Positions 17,188 through 26,361 are shown, counted from the stretch's first letter. The stretch: DNA of 64,000 nucleotides from Streptomyces lavendulae subsp. lavendulae (GCF_002803845.1 NZ_CP024985.1:4650001-4714000); one strand, 5' to 3'. Made by a program: numbers and translations. Notes: generated from the letters alone by a model not told the origin.

Positions 17188-18035
17188 TGGGCGGGCCCGT
17201 GGTCCACAGGCTGGGGACGGCGCTCTGTCTGGCGGTGCCGGTGTGGTGTCTGGTGTCGGGGTGGGCGTTGTGGCTGCGGCGGCGGGCGGCGCGTCGCAGA
17301 CTCGCGCGGCTGTTCCCGGCAAGGGCGGCGGCCTCCGGGCCGGGGCTCGGGCCCCGGGTACGGGCGTCGCGGGCGGTCCGGGCCGGACCGGACGGATTGG
17401 GCGGATTGGGCGGACGGGCCGGACCGGGCGGAGTGCTGCCGGGGCGGCGGGTGGCGGGCGGGGCGTCGCCGGGAGGCCCGGTGCGGGCCCGCGGGGCGCC
17501 GGACGTGCCGATCGGGGGCGGGGCGGAGTCCGGGCTGCGGGGCTTCCTCGCCCGGTCCCGGTCGCGATCGCAGGCCGGTGCCGATCCCCGGGAGGCCGAG
17601 CGGCAGTTGCCCTTCGCGGCGGATCTGCTGGCCGCCTGTCTGGCGGCGGGCGCGGGACCCGTGGAGGCGGCCGAGGTGGTCGGGGAGTCACTCGGCGGCC
17701 CGGTGGGCGAGCGGCTGGCGCTCGCGGGCGCGGAGCTGCGCCTCGGCGGCGAACCGGGCGCCGCGTGGGGGAGGTTGGCGCGGATACCGGGGGCCCGGGG
17801 GCTCGCGGAGTGCCTGGAGCGGGCCGCGCGCACCGGGGCGCCGGCCGCCGAGCCGGTCTCCCGGCTGGCCGCGGGGCTCCGCGCGGACCGTTCCCGGCGG
17901 GCGGTGGCCGCGGCGCAGCGGGCGGCGGTGCTCGTCACCGCGCCGGTGGGGCTGTGTTTCCTCCCCGCCTTCCTCGCGATCGGGGTGGCTCCGGTCGTGA
18001 TCGGAATGGCCTCGGGACTGCTGTCGGGCAAGTGA
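17187..18035 (+). CDS. tadC: TadC-like type II secretion F-domain membrane protein
   Basis: The 282-residue partner of TadB has an N-terminal helix (residues 9-29), a long Gly/Arg/Pro-rich linker, an F domain (QLPFAADLLAACLAAGAGPV) and a C-terminal hydrophobic pair (AAVLVTAPVGLCFLPAFLA, VAPVVIGMASGLL). ATG at 17187 overlaps the tadB TGA by one base; GTG at 17184 is also possible, and a GGGGGAG ribosome site serves both. The linker in the middle is longer than in typical TadC and appears unstructured. Confidence 0.82.
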   Translation: MGGPVVHRLGTALCLAVPVWCLVSGWALWLRRRAARRRLARLFPARAAASGPGLGPRVRASRAVRAGPDGLGGLGGRAGPGGVLPGRRVAGGASPGGPVRARGAPDVPIGGGAESGLRGFLARSRSRSQAGADPREAERQLPFAADLLAACLAAGAGPVEAAEVVGESLGGPVGERLALAGAELRLGGEPGAAWGRLARIPGARGLAECLERAARTGAPAAEPVSRLAAGLRADRSRRAVAAAQRAAVLVTAPVGLCFLPAFLAIGVAPVVIGMASGLLSGK

Positions 18036-18096
18036 GAGAACCGCACGGATCACAAGCTGAAATCACATCAAGAACGTAATCCCACAGGAGGTTGTC

Positions 18097-18294
18097 ATGA
18101 GGATCATCTGGTTTCGGGTGCGGGCGGCGCTGAGCGGCCGTTCGGGTGACGCGGGAATGTCGACTTCGGAATACGCCATGGGCACGATCGCGGCGTGTGC
18201 GTTCGCCGCAGTTCTGTACAAGGTGGTGACGAGTGACGTGGTCTCGGCGGCCCTGCAGTCGACCATCGGGAAGGCGCTCGATGCGCCCTTCTGA
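18097..18294 (+). CDS. DUF4244 Flp-pilin-like small protein
   Basis: The 65-residue protein carries the pilin-like sequence GMSTSEYAMGTIAACAFAAVL. The Glu following the hydrophilic leader and the hydrophobic helix behind it resemble Flp pilin processed by a TadV-type prepilin peptidase, with cleavage near Gly-Met. A near-perfect AGGAGG lies six bases upstream. It is probably the structural subunit of the pilus made by this locus. I see no prepilin peptidase gene in the operon, so processing would need one elsewhere. Confidence 0.85.
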   Translation: MRIIWFRVRAALSGRSGDAGMSTSEYAMGTIAACAFAAVLYKVVTSDVVSAALQSTIGKALDAPF

Positions 18295-18658
18295 GGGAAA
18301 TCGGGCGGGAATCGGGGACCGCGGATATGTGACGGCCGAGGCAGCTCTGATCATTCCGGCGCTGGTGTTGTTCGCGGCGTTGCTGGTGTGGGCGCTGATG
18401 GCGGCGGCCGTTCAGATCCGGTGCGTGGACGCCGCGCGGGCCGGTGCCCGGGCGGCGGGCCGGTCGGAGCCGCAGGAGGTGGCGGTGGCGGCGGCCCGGG
18501 CGGCCGCCCCGCCCGGGGCGCGGGTGGAGCTGGAGCGGTCGGGGGACCTGTGGCGGGTCACGGTGGCCGCCCCGGCGCCGGGCCCGGCGGGGCTGCCGGT
18601 GCGGCTGGGGGCGGTGGCGGTGGCGCTGGCGGAGGACAGCGTGGGGGCGCCGCCGTGA
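18281..18658 (+). CDS. TadE-like minor pilin
   Basis: The 125-residue protein begins GDRGYVTAEAALIIPALVLFAALLVWALM, the TadE pattern of a short leader, a Glu, and one long hydrophobic helix, followed by a small soluble domain. It is expected to be a pseudopilin of the Flp pilus. The ATG at 18281 lies within the last codons of the DUF4244 gene (14-base overlap), and GGGAAGG is nine bases upstream. Its stop overlaps the next start (GTGA). Confidence 0.85.
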   Translation: MRPSEGNRAGIGDRGYVTAEAALIIPALVLFAALLVWALMAAAVQIRCVDAARAGARAAGRSEPQEVAVAAARAAAPPGARVELERSGDLWRVTVAAPAPGPAGLPVRLGAVAVALAEDSVGAPP

Positions 18659-19005
18659 GCCGGGACCGGGGTTCGGCGACGGTGTGGGCCGCGGTGGTGG
18701 CCACGGCCCTGGTGGCGGTGTTCGGGGGTGTGCTGCTGCTCGGTCAGGCGGTGGTGGCGCGCCACCGGGCCGGGGCGGCCGCGGATCTGGCGGCGCTGGC
18801 GGCGGCCGTGATCTGGGCGCGGGGTCCGGAGGAGGCGTGCGCGGTGGCCGGGCGGGTGGCGCGGGCGCAGGGGGCGGAGGTGGCGGTGTGCCGGGTCGGG
18901 GGTGAGGTGGCCGAGGTCACCGCCCGGGTCCGGGCGGGGCCGTTCGCCCCGGGGGTGCCGGCTCGTGCGGGGCCGGGGGTGGTGCCGGAGCCCTCGGAGG
19001 GCTGA
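18655..19005 (+). CDS. TadE/TadG-like protein of the helicase/secretion neighbourhood
   Basis: The 116-residue protein has a single N-terminal helix (ATVWAAVVATALVAVFGGVL) after SRDRGSA and a small domain with two cysteines (EEACAV, VAVCRVG). It matches the short TadE-like family defined by its position between Tad genes and a DEAH helicase in actinobacteria (TIGR03816, as I recall). GTG at 18655 overlaps the preceding stop by 4 bases. It closes the tad operon. Confidence 0.8.
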   Translation: MSRDRGSATVWAAVVATALVAVFGGVLLLGQAVVARHRAGAAADLAALAAAVIWARGPEEACAVAGRVARAQGAEVAVCRVGGEVAEVTARVRAGPFAPGVPARAGPGVVPEPSEG

Positions 19006-19492
19006 GCCGTGTGCCGTCGCCCCCGCGCGGAGCCCTCCCCGCCCCGCCCTTCCCTCGTTCCCCGGGTCTCCGCCCCGGCCCCCGCGCCTCAAGCGCCGGC
19101 GGGGCTGAATGCCCGGGGTCCGGCCCGGGCCCCCAGCCGTCCCGGCAGCCGCGTCGTGCCGGGCGGGGCGGGCCGGGCCAGCCGTGCCGGGCCGGCCCGG
19201 CGGCCGCCCCGGGACCGCGGCCCGGCCCGGCGGCTCCGCCGGGCCGGGTAGAGCCCGGCGTGCGGTCCCAGGCCCCACGCCTCGCACTTCGGTGGGGCTG
19301 AACGCCTCGGGGTTCCGTTCCGGGTCCCCGGCCGCACAGGCCCCGGCCCGCCCCCTGGGCCGGGGTCCCAGGCCCGCGCACTGGGGGTCGGTGGGGTTGG
19401 GAGTCCGGGTTCGGACCCGGCTCCTGGGGCTCCGCCACGGGCCCCGCGCCTCGGGGCCCGTGGGGTTGGGGTCCCGGGTTCCGGTTGTGGGG
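19006..19492. repeat. Intergenic cluster of degenerate GC-rich repeats
   Basis: Between two convergent genes lie at least four degenerate copies of a module of the form CCGCGCCTC-N-GGTGGGGCTGAA. They are at about 19082 (GCGCCTCAAGCGCCGGCG then GGGCTGAA), 19273 (ACGCCTCGCACTTCGGTG then GGGCTGAA), 19373 (CGCGCACTGGGGGTCGGTG then GGGTTG) and 19444 (CCGCGCCTCGGGGCCCGTG then GGGTTG). Similar elements recur between genes in Streptomyces genomes. I see no coding sequence here. Confidence 0.55.
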
Positions 19493-21949
19493 TCAGGGGG
19501 TCGAGGGGGGTGGGGTCAGGAGGTGGGTGAGGAGGCGGAGGGCGCCGCGTTTGTGGAGGGGGTCGTTGCCGTTGCCGCACTTGGGGGACTGGATGCAGGA
19601 GGGGCAGCCCGCCTCGCACTCGCAGGCGGCGATGGCGTCCCGGGTGGCCGTCAGCCAGGCGCGGGCGGTGTGGAAGCCCCGCTCGGCGAAGCCGGCGCCG
19701 CCGGGGTGGCCGTCGTAGACGAACACGGTCGGGAGGAGGGTGTCGGGATGCAGCGGGACGGAGACCCCGCCGATGTCCCACCGGTCGCAGGTGGCGAACA
19801 GCGGGAGCAGGCCGATGGAGGCGTGCTCGGCGGCGTGCAGGGCGCCGCCGAGGATCTCCGGGGTGATCCGGGCCTCGTCGAGCTGGTCCTCGGTGACCGT
19901 CCACCACACGGCCCGGGTGCGCAGGGTGCGCGGGGGCAGGTCCAGTTTGGCCTCGCCGAGGACCTCGCCGGTGATCAGCTTGCGGCGCAGGTAGGAGACG
20001 ACCTGGTTGGTGACCTCGACGGAGCCGAAGCAGAGCCGGGCCCGGCCCCAGGGGATCTCCGTCTCGGTCTCCAGGATCGAGATCGCGGTGGTGTCGCGGG
20101 CCGTGGTGGAGAACGGCGGGGAGGCCTCCTCGACCAGGGCCACCGAGTCCTCCAGATCCAGGTGCTTGACCAGGTAGGTGCGGCCCTGGTGGAGGTGGAC
20201 GGCGCCGTCGTGGACGGCGGTGTGGGAGGCGGACTCGTCCACGGTGCCCAGCAGCCGGCCGGTCGAGGCCTCCACGATCTGCACGGGGCGGCCCCCGCCG
20301 CCGCGGATGTCGGTGAGGTCCGAGGCCCGTTCCCGCCGGGTCCAGTGCCAGGCGGTGGCCCGGCGGCGCAGCAGTTTCGCCGCCTCCAGCTGGGGGAGGA
20401 GCTCGCGCGCCGCGGGGCCGAAGAGGTCCAGGTCCGCGTCGGTCAGGGGGATCTCGGCGGCGGCCGCGCACAGGTGGGGGGCCAGGACGTACGGGTTGTC
20501 GGGATCGAGGACGGTGGCCTCCACCGGCCGCCGGAAGAGGGCCTCGGGGTGGTGGACCAGGTAGGTGTCCAGGGGGTCGTCGCGGGCGATCAGCACGGCC
20601 AGGGCGCCCTGGCCCGAGCGCCCGGCCCGGCCCGCCTGCTGCCACAGGGAGGCCCGCGTGCCCGGGTAGCCGGTGATCAGGACGGCGTCCAGGCCGGAGA
20701 CGTCCACGCCCAGCTCCAGGGCGGTGGTGGCGGCCAGGCCGAGCAGTTCCCCGGAGTGCAGGGCCCGCTCCAGGGCCCGCCGCTCCTCGGGCAGGTAGCC
20801 GCCCCGGTAGGCCGCGACCCGCCGGGGCAGGGACCGGTCCACCTCCGCGAGCCGCTCCTGGGCGATCACGGAGATCAGCTCGGCGCCGCGCCGGGAGCGC
20901 ACGAAGGCCACCGTGCGGACGCCCTGCACGACCAGGTCGGTCAGCAGGTCGGCGGTCTCCGCCGTCGCCGTACGCCGTACGGGGGCGCCCTTCTCGCCCC
21001 TGAGGTCGGTCAGGGGCGGCTCCCACAGGGCGAAGACCACCTCACCGCGCGGCGAGGCGTCGTCGGTGACCTCGGTGACCGCCACGCCGGTCAGCCGGGA
21101 CGCGGCGGCCGCCGGGTCGCTCGCGGTGGCGGAGGCCAGCAGGAAGACCGGCTCGGAGCCGTAGCGGGCGCACAGCCGGCGCAGCCGCCGCAGGACCTGG
21201 GCGACGTGGGAGCCGAATACCCCCCGGTAGGTGTGGCACTCGTCGATGACCACGTAGCGCAGGGCCTTCAGGAAGGAGGACCAGCGGGGGTGGGAGGGCA
21301 GGATGCCCCGGTGCAGCATGTCGGGGTTGGTCAGCACGTAGTTCGCGTACTGGCGCACCCACTCGCGTTCCTCGAAGGGGGTGTCCCCGTCGTACACGGC
21401 GGGCCGTACGGCGTTTCCGAGCGGCGCGGCCAGCTCCCGCACGGCCCGGCGCTGGTCGGCGGCCAGAGCTTTGGTCGGGGCCAGGTAGAGGGCGGTCGCA
21501 CCCCGGCCGTTGGGTGCCTCCGCGCCGTCGGCGAGGGCGGAGAGCACGGGCGCCAGGTAGGCCAGCGACTTGCCCGAGGCGGTTCCGGTGGCGACGACCA
21601 CGGATTCCCCGTCCAGGGCGTGCTCGGCGGCCGCGGCCTGGTGTTCCCACGGATGTTCGATCCCGGCGGCCCGGATGGCGGCCACGACATCCGTTCGGAT
21701 GCGGTCGGGCCAGACCGCATGACGACCCGCCCGAGGGGGCAAGTGCTCCGTATGGGTGATGCGCGCAGCTCGGGAAGGCCCCCGTGAGAGACGGTCCAGG
21801 ACCGTGCCGGGAGTGGGTCGTGGGTCCGCCGCGGCCGTGGCCGGACCGGGGCGCTGAGTGTTGGCCATTGGAACCGAGTGTGTCACCGGCGTGCGGGACA
21901 ATGGACCCAAGGCGTCGTGCGCGCCTGCCGGTAAGTGATTGAATGCCAT
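19493..21949 (-). CDS. DEAD/DEAH-box helicase of the YprA/MrfA-like family
   Basis: The 818-residue helicase has motif I VATGTASGKSLAYL, motif Ia YLAPTKALAADQ, motif II YVVIDECHTYRG (DECH), motif III LLASATAS and motif VI QQAGRAGRSGQGALAVL. The C-terminal quarter ends in a four-cysteine cluster CECEAGCPSCIQSPKCGNGN, typical of DUF1998/MrfB-like zinc domains. Related Bacillus proteins act in repair of mitomycin-type damage, so a DNA repair role is plausible. ATG at 21949 is preceded by GGGGAGGG, somewhat distant; the family usually begins MAFNHLPAG. It is divergent from bldG over 82 bases. Confidence 0.9.
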   Translation of the reverse strand: MAFNHLPAGAHDALGPLSRTPVTHSVPMANTQRPGPATAAADPRPTPGTVLDRLSRGPSRAARITHTEHLPPRAGRHAVWPDRIRTDVVAAIRAAGIEHPWEHQAAAAEHALDGESVVVATGTASGKSLAYLAPVLSALADGAEAPNGRGATALYLAPTKALAADQRRAVRELAAPLGNAVRPAVYDGDTPFEEREWVRQYANYVLTNPDMLHRGILPSHPRWSSFLKALRYVVIDECHTYRGVFGSHVAQVLRRLRRLCARYGSEPVFLLASATASDPAAAASRLTGVAVTEVTDDASPRGEVVFALWEPPLTDLRGEKGAPVRRTATAETADLLTDLVVQGVRTVAFVRSRRGAELISVIAQERLAEVDRSLPRRVAAYRGGYLPEERRALERALHSGELLGLAATTALELGVDVSGLDAVLITGYPGTRASLWQQAGRAGRSGQGALAVLIARDDPLDTYLVHHPEALFRRPVEATVLDPDNPYVLAPHLCAAAAEIPLTDADLDLFGPAARELLPQLEAAKLLRRRATAWHWTRRERASDLTDIRGGGGRPVQIVEASTGRLLGTVDESASHTAVHDGAVHLHQGRTYLVKHLDLEDSVALVEEASPPFSTTARDTTAISILETETEIPWGRARLCFGSVEVTNQVVSYLRRKLITGEVLGEAKLDLPPRTLRTRAVWWTVTEDQLDEARITPEILGGALHAAEHASIGLLPLFATCDRWDIGGVSVPLHPDTLLPTVFVYDGHPGGAGFAERGFHTARAWLTATRDAIAACECEAGCPSCIQSPKCGNGNDPLHKRGALRLLTHLLTPPPSTP

Positions 21950-21966
21950 CGCGGCAGCCGATCCCT

Positions 21967-21985
21967 CCCCTACCTTCGGGTGGGG
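21967..21985 (+). promoter_or_regulatory. UUCG hairpin in the bldG leader
   Basis: CCCC-T-ACC (21967-21974) pairs with GGTGGGG (21979-21985) around a TTCG tetraloop with a single T bulge. It lies 47-65 bases before the bldG start and may stabilise or attenuate its mRNA. Confidence 0.4.
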
Positions 21986-22031
21986 AAGGCCCCTGGGGGG
22001 CGCCGCTCGATAGCAAGGTGCTGGAGGATCC

Positions 22032-22373
22032 GTGGACCTGTCCCTGTCGACTCGCACTGTCGGCGACCGCACGGTCGTAGAGGTCGGTGGCGAGATTGAT
22101 GTGTATACCGCGCCCAAGCTGCGCGAGCAGTTGGTGGAGTTGGTGAACGACGGCAGCTACCACCTGGTTGTCGACATGGAGCGAGTGGACTTCCTCGACT
22201 CCACCGGCCTCGGTGTGCTCGTGGGAGGCCTCAAGCGCGTCCGCGCGCACGAGGGCTCGCTGCGTCTGGTCTGCAACCAGGAGCGCATCCTGAAGATCTT
22301 CCGTATCACCGGTCTGACCAAGGTGTTCCCGATCCACACCACGGTGGAAGACGCCGTCAACGCCACCGACTGA
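22032..22373 (+). CDS. bldG: Anti-anti-sigma factor BldG
   Basis: The 113-residue STAS protein is a SpoIIAA-type anti-sigma factor antagonist. The phosphorylated serine is Ser57 in FLDSTGLGVL, matching the essential site reported for BldG of S. coelicolor. Its phosphorylation state controls release of anti-sigma factors and so aerial growth and antibiotic production. GTG at 22032 has GGAGG four bases upstream. The following anti-sigma gene is 114 bases downstream and is co-transcribed in S. coelicolor as I recall. Confidence 0.97.
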   Translation: MDLSLSTRTVGDRTVVEVGGEIDVYTAPKLREQLVELVNDGSYHLVVDMERVDFLDSTGLGVLVGGLKRVRAHEGSLRLVCNQERILKIFRITGLTKVFPIHTTVEDAVNATD

Positions 22374-22487
22374 CGGCTCCAGGCCCGTGCCGCCCCGGCG
22401 GCACAGGAGCCGACGAGGAGCGGGGGTACCGGACCACGGGTGGTCCGGGCCCCTGTCAAGGCACGCCCGTAGTCCGAGGGGGATGCA

Positions 22488-22922
22488 ATGGCCACCGTTG
22501 AACTGCGCTTCAGCGCCCAGCCCGAACACGTCCGGACGGCCCGCCTGGTGGCGGCCGCCGTGGCACGCCGGGCGGGTGTGGAGGAAGCCGTCCTCGACGA
22601 GGTTCGCCTCGCCGTGGGCGAGGCGTGTTCCCGTGCCGTCGGACTGCACCGCAGCAACGGCCTGACCGCGCCCGTCCGGGTGGTCCTGACCGAGGAGGAG
22701 AAGTCCTTCTCCATCGAGGTCGGCGACGACGTGCCCGGGCCGGCCGACGGTTCTTCCGTGTCCGGCATCGCCGCGGCCCTCGACCCCGACAGCGACGAGG
22801 AGGACGAGATGGGCCTCGCCGTGATCAGCGGGCTCGTCGACGACGTCTCGGTCACCACCGGGGAGGGCGGCGGAACGATTCGGATGAGCTGGCCGGTCTC
22901 CGGGGGGTCGGACCTCCCGTAG
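22488..22922 (+). CDS. RsbW-like anti-sigma factor (BldG partner)
   Basis: The 144-residue protein is a GHKL/HATPase_c kinase of the anti-sigma type with an N-box-like LDEVRLAVGEACSRAV and a G-box region DEMGLAVISGLVDDV. It should bind a sigma factor and phosphorylate or sequester BldG. The ORF corresponds to SCO3548 by position. A strong terminator follows. Confidence 0.88.
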   Translation: MATVELRFSAQPEHVRTARLVAAAVARRAGVEEAVLDEVRLAVGEACSRAVGLHRSNGLTAPVRVVLTEEEKSFSIEVGDDVPGPADGSSVSGIAAALDPDSDEEDEMGLAVISGLVDDVSVTTGEGGGTIRMSWPVSGGSDLP

Positions 22923-22991
22923 GGCCGTCGTCCGCACGGTCCGCACGGTCCGTCGCATCTTCTGTGTCTTCCGTATCTTACGATCTTTATC

Positions 22992-23017
22992 AAGGCCCTG
23001 CTGAGCAGGGCCTTTTT
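22992..23017 (+). terminator. Rho-independent terminator of the bldG operon
   Basis: AAGGCCCTG (22992-23000) pairs with CAGGGCCTT (23006-23014) around CTGAG, followed by further T residues. This is the most canonical terminator in the window. Confidence 0.92.
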
Positions 23018-23080
23018 CATTTCTCCGGGAAATAAACCCGGTCTCCCGCAGTGTGCTGATCGCCTGTCAATGCCTTTGTC

Positions 23081-23190
23081 CCATTACTTCTTTCGGGGGT
23101 AATGGAGTGACGTGATCTATTGCTGAGGAGCAAGAGCAGGCCAATTCCGTTTCACGCCCACTGTTTTGATCCCGGTGCGCTCCCTACAAT
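23081..23190 (+). promoter_or_regulatory. Upstream region of the pyrophosphatase gene
   Basis: The gap between the bldG terminator and hppA holds a hairpin CCATTAC (23081-23087)/GTAATGG (23099-23105) and a good -10 candidate TACAAT (23185-23190), with only a weak -35 match CTGTTT 18 bases before it. I see no coding sequence in this 200-base stretch. Confidence 0.45.
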
Positions 23191-23228
23191 CCGTCCACAT
23201 CTTGAGCTCATCACGTCAAGGAGGACGA

Positions 23229-25631
23229 ATGACGGGGCTCTTCACCCCTATCGCGCCGGATCGCGTCAATGATCTGGCAGCCGCAGTACTCACCGATGAC
23301 AATCGGCTCATCGTGTTCGCCATCGCGGGCGTCGCACTGGCCGCGCTGGTCGTCGCGCAGATCCTGGTCCGCCAGGTCCTCGCCGCCGACGAGGGCACGG
23401 AGAGCATGAAGAAGATCGCCGCGGCGGTGCAGGAAGGGGCCAACGCCTATCTCGGCCGCCAGTTGCGCACCCTCGGCGTCTTCGCCGTCGTGGTGTTCTT
23501 CCTGCTCTTCCTGCTCCCGGCCGACGACTGGACGCAGCGGGCGGGACGTTCCGCCTTCTTCCTCGTCGGCGCGCTCTTCTCGGCCGCCACCGGCTACATC
23601 GGCATGCGCCTCGCGGTCCGCGCCAACGTGCGCGTCGCGGCCGCCGCCCGGGAGGCCACCCCCGCCGAGGGCGAACCCGCCAAGGACCTCACCGAGGTGT
23701 CCCACAAGGCGATGAAGATCGCCTTCCGGACGGGCGGCGTCGTCGGCATGTTCACCGTCGGCCTCGGCCTGCTCGGCGCCTCCTGCGTCGTCCTGGTCTA
23801 CGCCGCCGACGCCCCCAAGGTCCTGGAGGGCTTCGGGCTCGGAGCCGCGCTCATCGCGATGTTCATGCGCGTGGGCGGCGGCATCTTCACGAAGGCCGCC
23901 GACGTCGGCGCCGACCTGGTCGGCAAGGTCGAGCAGGGCATTCCGGAGGACGATCCGCGCAATGCCGCGACCATCGCGGACAACGTGGGCGACAACGTCG
24001 GCGACTGCGCGGGGATGGCGGCCGACCTCTTCGAGTCCTACGCCGTCACCCTCGTGGCGGCGCTGATCCTCGGCAAGGCCGCCTTCGGCGACCTCGGCCT
24101 GGCCTTCCCGCTGATCGTGCCCGCCATCGGTGTCATCACCGCCATGATCGGCATCTTCGCGGTCGCGCCGCGCCGCTCGGACCGCAGCGGCATGACCGCG
24201 ATCAACCGCGGCTTCTTCATCTCCGCCGTGATCTCCCTGGTGCTGGTCGGGATCGCCGTCTACGCGTACCTCCCGGCCACCTACAAGGAGCTCGTCGGCG
24301 TCGAGGACGCCGCCATCTCCACCCATTCCGGGGACCCGCGCGTCCTGGCGCTCGTCGCCGTCGCCATCGGCATCGTGCTCGCGGCCCTGATCCAGCAGCT
24401 GACCGGCTACTTCACCGAGACCAACCGCCGTCCCGTCCGGGACATCGGCAAGTCCTCGCTGACCGGACCCGCGACCGTGGTCCTCGCCGGCATCTCCGTC
24501 GGCCTGGAGTCCGCCGTCTACACGGCGCTCCTCATCGGCCTCGGCGTCTACGGGGCGTTCCTGCTCGGCGGGACCTCGATCATGCTGGCGCTCTTCGCGG
24601 TGGCCCTGGCCGGCACCGGCCTGCTGACCACCGTCGGCGTCATCGTCGCCATGGACACCTTCGGGCCGGTCTCCGACAACGCCCAGGGCATCGCCGAGAT
24701 GTCCGGCGACGTCGAGGGCGCGGGCGCCCAGGTGCTCACCGACCTCGACGCGGTCGGCAACACCACCAAGGCCATCACCAAGGGCATCGCCATCGCCACC
24801 GCCGTGCTCGCCGCGGCCGCGCTCTTCGGCTCGTACAACGACGCCATCGCCACCGCGGTCAAGTCGGTCGGTGCCAAGGCGGGCGAGATGAACCTCAGCC
24901 TGGACATCGCCCAGCCCAACAACCTGGTCGGCCTGATCCTCGGCGCGGCCGTCGTGTTCCTGTTCTCGGGCCTGGCCATCAACGCCGTCTCCCGCTCCGC
25001 GGGCGCCGTCGTCTACGAGGTGCGCCGCCAGTTCCGCGAGCACCCCGGGATCATGGACTACACCGAGAAGCCCGAGTACGGGCGCGTCGTGGACATCTGC
25101 ACCAAGGACGCGCTGCGCGAACTCGCCACGCCCGGCCTGCTCGCCGTCCTCACCCCGATCGCCGTCGGCTTCTCGCTCGGCGTCGGCGCGCTCGGTTCGT
25201 TCCTCGCGGGCGCCATCGGCACCGGCACCCTGATGGCGGTCTTCCTCGCCAACTCCGGCGGCGCGTGGGACAACGCCAAGAAGCTCGTCGAGGACGGGCA
25301 CCACGGCGGCAAGGGCAGTGAGGCCCACGCCGCGGTCGTCATCGGCGACACCGTCGGAGACCCGTTCAAGGACACCGCCGGCCCGGCGATCAACCCGCTG
25401 CTCAAGGTCATGAACCTGGTGGCCCTGCTGATCGCCCCGGCCGTCGTGCAGTTCAGCTACGGCGAGGACACCAGCGCGACCGTACGGGCCGTGGTCGCGG
25501 CCCTCGCCATCGCGGTGATCGTCGGCGCGGTCTACGTCTCCAAGCGCCGCGGCATCGCCGTCGGCGACGACGGGGACGGCGGGGCCGCCGAACGGGTGGC
25601 CCAGTCGGCCGATCCGGCGGTGGTTTCCTGA
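23229..25631 (+). CDS. hppA: K+-independent H+-translocating pyrophosphatase
   Basis: The 800-residue, roughly 16-helix membrane enzyme pumps protons using pyrophosphate. It has the substrate motif DVGADLVGKVE, the acidic motifs DNVGDNVGDCAGMAADLFESY and GDTVGDPFKDTAGPAINPL, and the loop GNTTKAITKG. The Lys and Thr of that loop are the pair that distinguishes K+-independent from K+-dependent enzymes (Ala and Gly). ATG at 23229 has AAGGAGG six bases upstream; an in-frame upstream extension was rejected. It may recover energy from PPi made in biosynthesis during sporulation or stress; it is monocistronic. Confidence 0.96.
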   Translation: MTGLFTPIAPDRVNDLAAAVLTDDNRLIVFAIAGVALAALVVAQILVRQVLAADEGTESMKKIAAAVQEGANAYLGRQLRTLGVFAVVVFFLLFLLPADDWTQRAGRSAFFLVGALFSAATGYIGMRLAVRANVRVAAAAREATPAEGEPAKDLTEVSHKAMKIAFRTGGVVGMFTVGLGLLGASCVVLVYAADAPKVLEGFGLGAALIAMFMRVGGGIFTKAADVGADLVGKVEQGIPEDDPRNAATIADNVGDNVGDCAGMAADLFESYAVTLVAALILGKAAFGDLGLAFPLIVPAIGVITAMIGIFAVAPRRSDRSGMTAINRGFFISAVISLVLVGIAVYAYLPATYKELVGVEDAAISTHSGDPRVLALVAVAIGIVLAALIQQLTGYFTETNRRPVRDIGKSSLTGPATVVLAGISVGLESAVYTALLIGLGVYGAFLLGGTSIMLALFAVALAGTGLLTTVGVIVAMDTFGPVSDNAQGIAEMSGDVEGAGAQVLTDLDAVGNTTKAITKGIAIATAVLAAAALFGSYNDAIATAVKSVGAKAGEMNLSLDIAQPNNLVGLILGAAVVFLFSGLAINAVSRSAGAVVYEVRRQFREHPGIMDYTEKPEYGRVVDICTKDALRELATPGLLAVLTPIAVGFSLGVGALGSFLAGAIGTGTLMAVFLANSGGAWDNAKKLVEDGHHGGKGSEAHAAVVIGDTVGDPFKDTAGPAINPLLKVMNLVALLIAPAVVQFSYGEDTSATVRAVVAALAIAVIVGAVYVSKRRGIAVGDDGDGGAAERVAQSADPAVVS

Positions 25632-25699
25632 TCCTGCGGACGCTTCGAGCGCGTCGGCACCGGCCCCCGGGCCGGACCGGCGGGGCGATGCGCCCGAAC

Positions 25700-25743
25700 G
25701 GCGGACGGGCGGCGCGGACTGACGCGCCGTCTGTCCGCCTTTG
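25700..25743 (+). terminator. Terminator of hppA
   Basis: A 17-bp stem (25700-25716 with 25723-25739) containing two G-U pairs and a 6-base loop is followed by TTTTG. Confidence 0.8.
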
Positions 25744-25803
25744 TGCGTACCCGGATGGCGGGCGTGTATCTTCCGGCCGAGAGCCTTCGAAGGGACCAAT
25801 CCG

Positions 25804-26361
25804 GTGAACAAGAAGCTTGCGGCCGCGGTGTCCGGCGGTGCGGTACTGATGCTCGTCCTGTCCGGCTGTGGTGGCGGTGGGGACGACGGCGACAAGAAGG
25901 CCGACGCCTGGGCCAAGAAGGTCTGCGACAAGTGGGAGCCAGAGCTCACCAAGATCAAGACCACCAATGACGAGCTGAAGCGGGTGGCCAGCCAGAGCAG
26001 CAAGCCGGAAGAGGTCCAGAAGACCGACTCGGCCGCCTTCCAGACGCTGTCCGAGGCCTACAAGACCATGGGCGGCGCGCTCACGGCCGCGGGCGACGCG
26101 CCCGTCAAGGACGGCGCCACCACCCAGCAGGCCGTGGTGAAGAGCTACGACGAGATCTCCAAGGGCTACACCGATCTCAAGACGAAGATCGACGCGCTCG
26201 ACCCCAAGGACCAGGCGAAGTTCGCGGACGGCCTCCAGCAGGTCGCCGGCGGTCTCACCCAGGTCGCGGCCAACGAGACGGCGAGCAAGGAGAAGCTCAA
26301 CTCGACCGGCCTCAAGGTGATCTACACCCAGAAGGGCTGCCAGGTCAGCGCACCCAAGTAG
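25804..26361 (+). CDS. Small helical lipoprotein
   Basis: The 185-residue protein has a lipoprotein signal (MNKKLAAAVSGGAVLMLVLS then GCGGGG) and a charged, mostly helical mature part with two cysteines, in VCDKWEP and at the C-terminal QKGCQVS, which may form a disulphide. No enzymatic motif is visible. GTG at 25804 has AAGGGA 10 bases upstream and places the lipobox correctly. Its position after hppA is conserved in Streptomyces as I recall, but the function is unknown. Confidence 0.75.
   Translation: MNKKLAAAVSGGAVLMLVLSGCGGGGDDGDKKADAWAKKVCDKWEPELTKIKTTNDELKRVASQSSKPEEVQKTDSAAFQTLSEAYKTMGGALTAAGDAPVKDGATTQQAVVKSYDEISKGYTDLKTKIDALDPKDQAKFADGLQQVAGGLTQVAANETASKEKLNSTGLKVIYTQKGCQVSAPK

Noticed and set aside
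19109..21787. 892-codon plus-strand frame opposite the helicase.
   Set aside because: It mirrors the helicase gene, with Gly/Val/Asp-rich composition typical of an antisense frame in GC-rich DNA.
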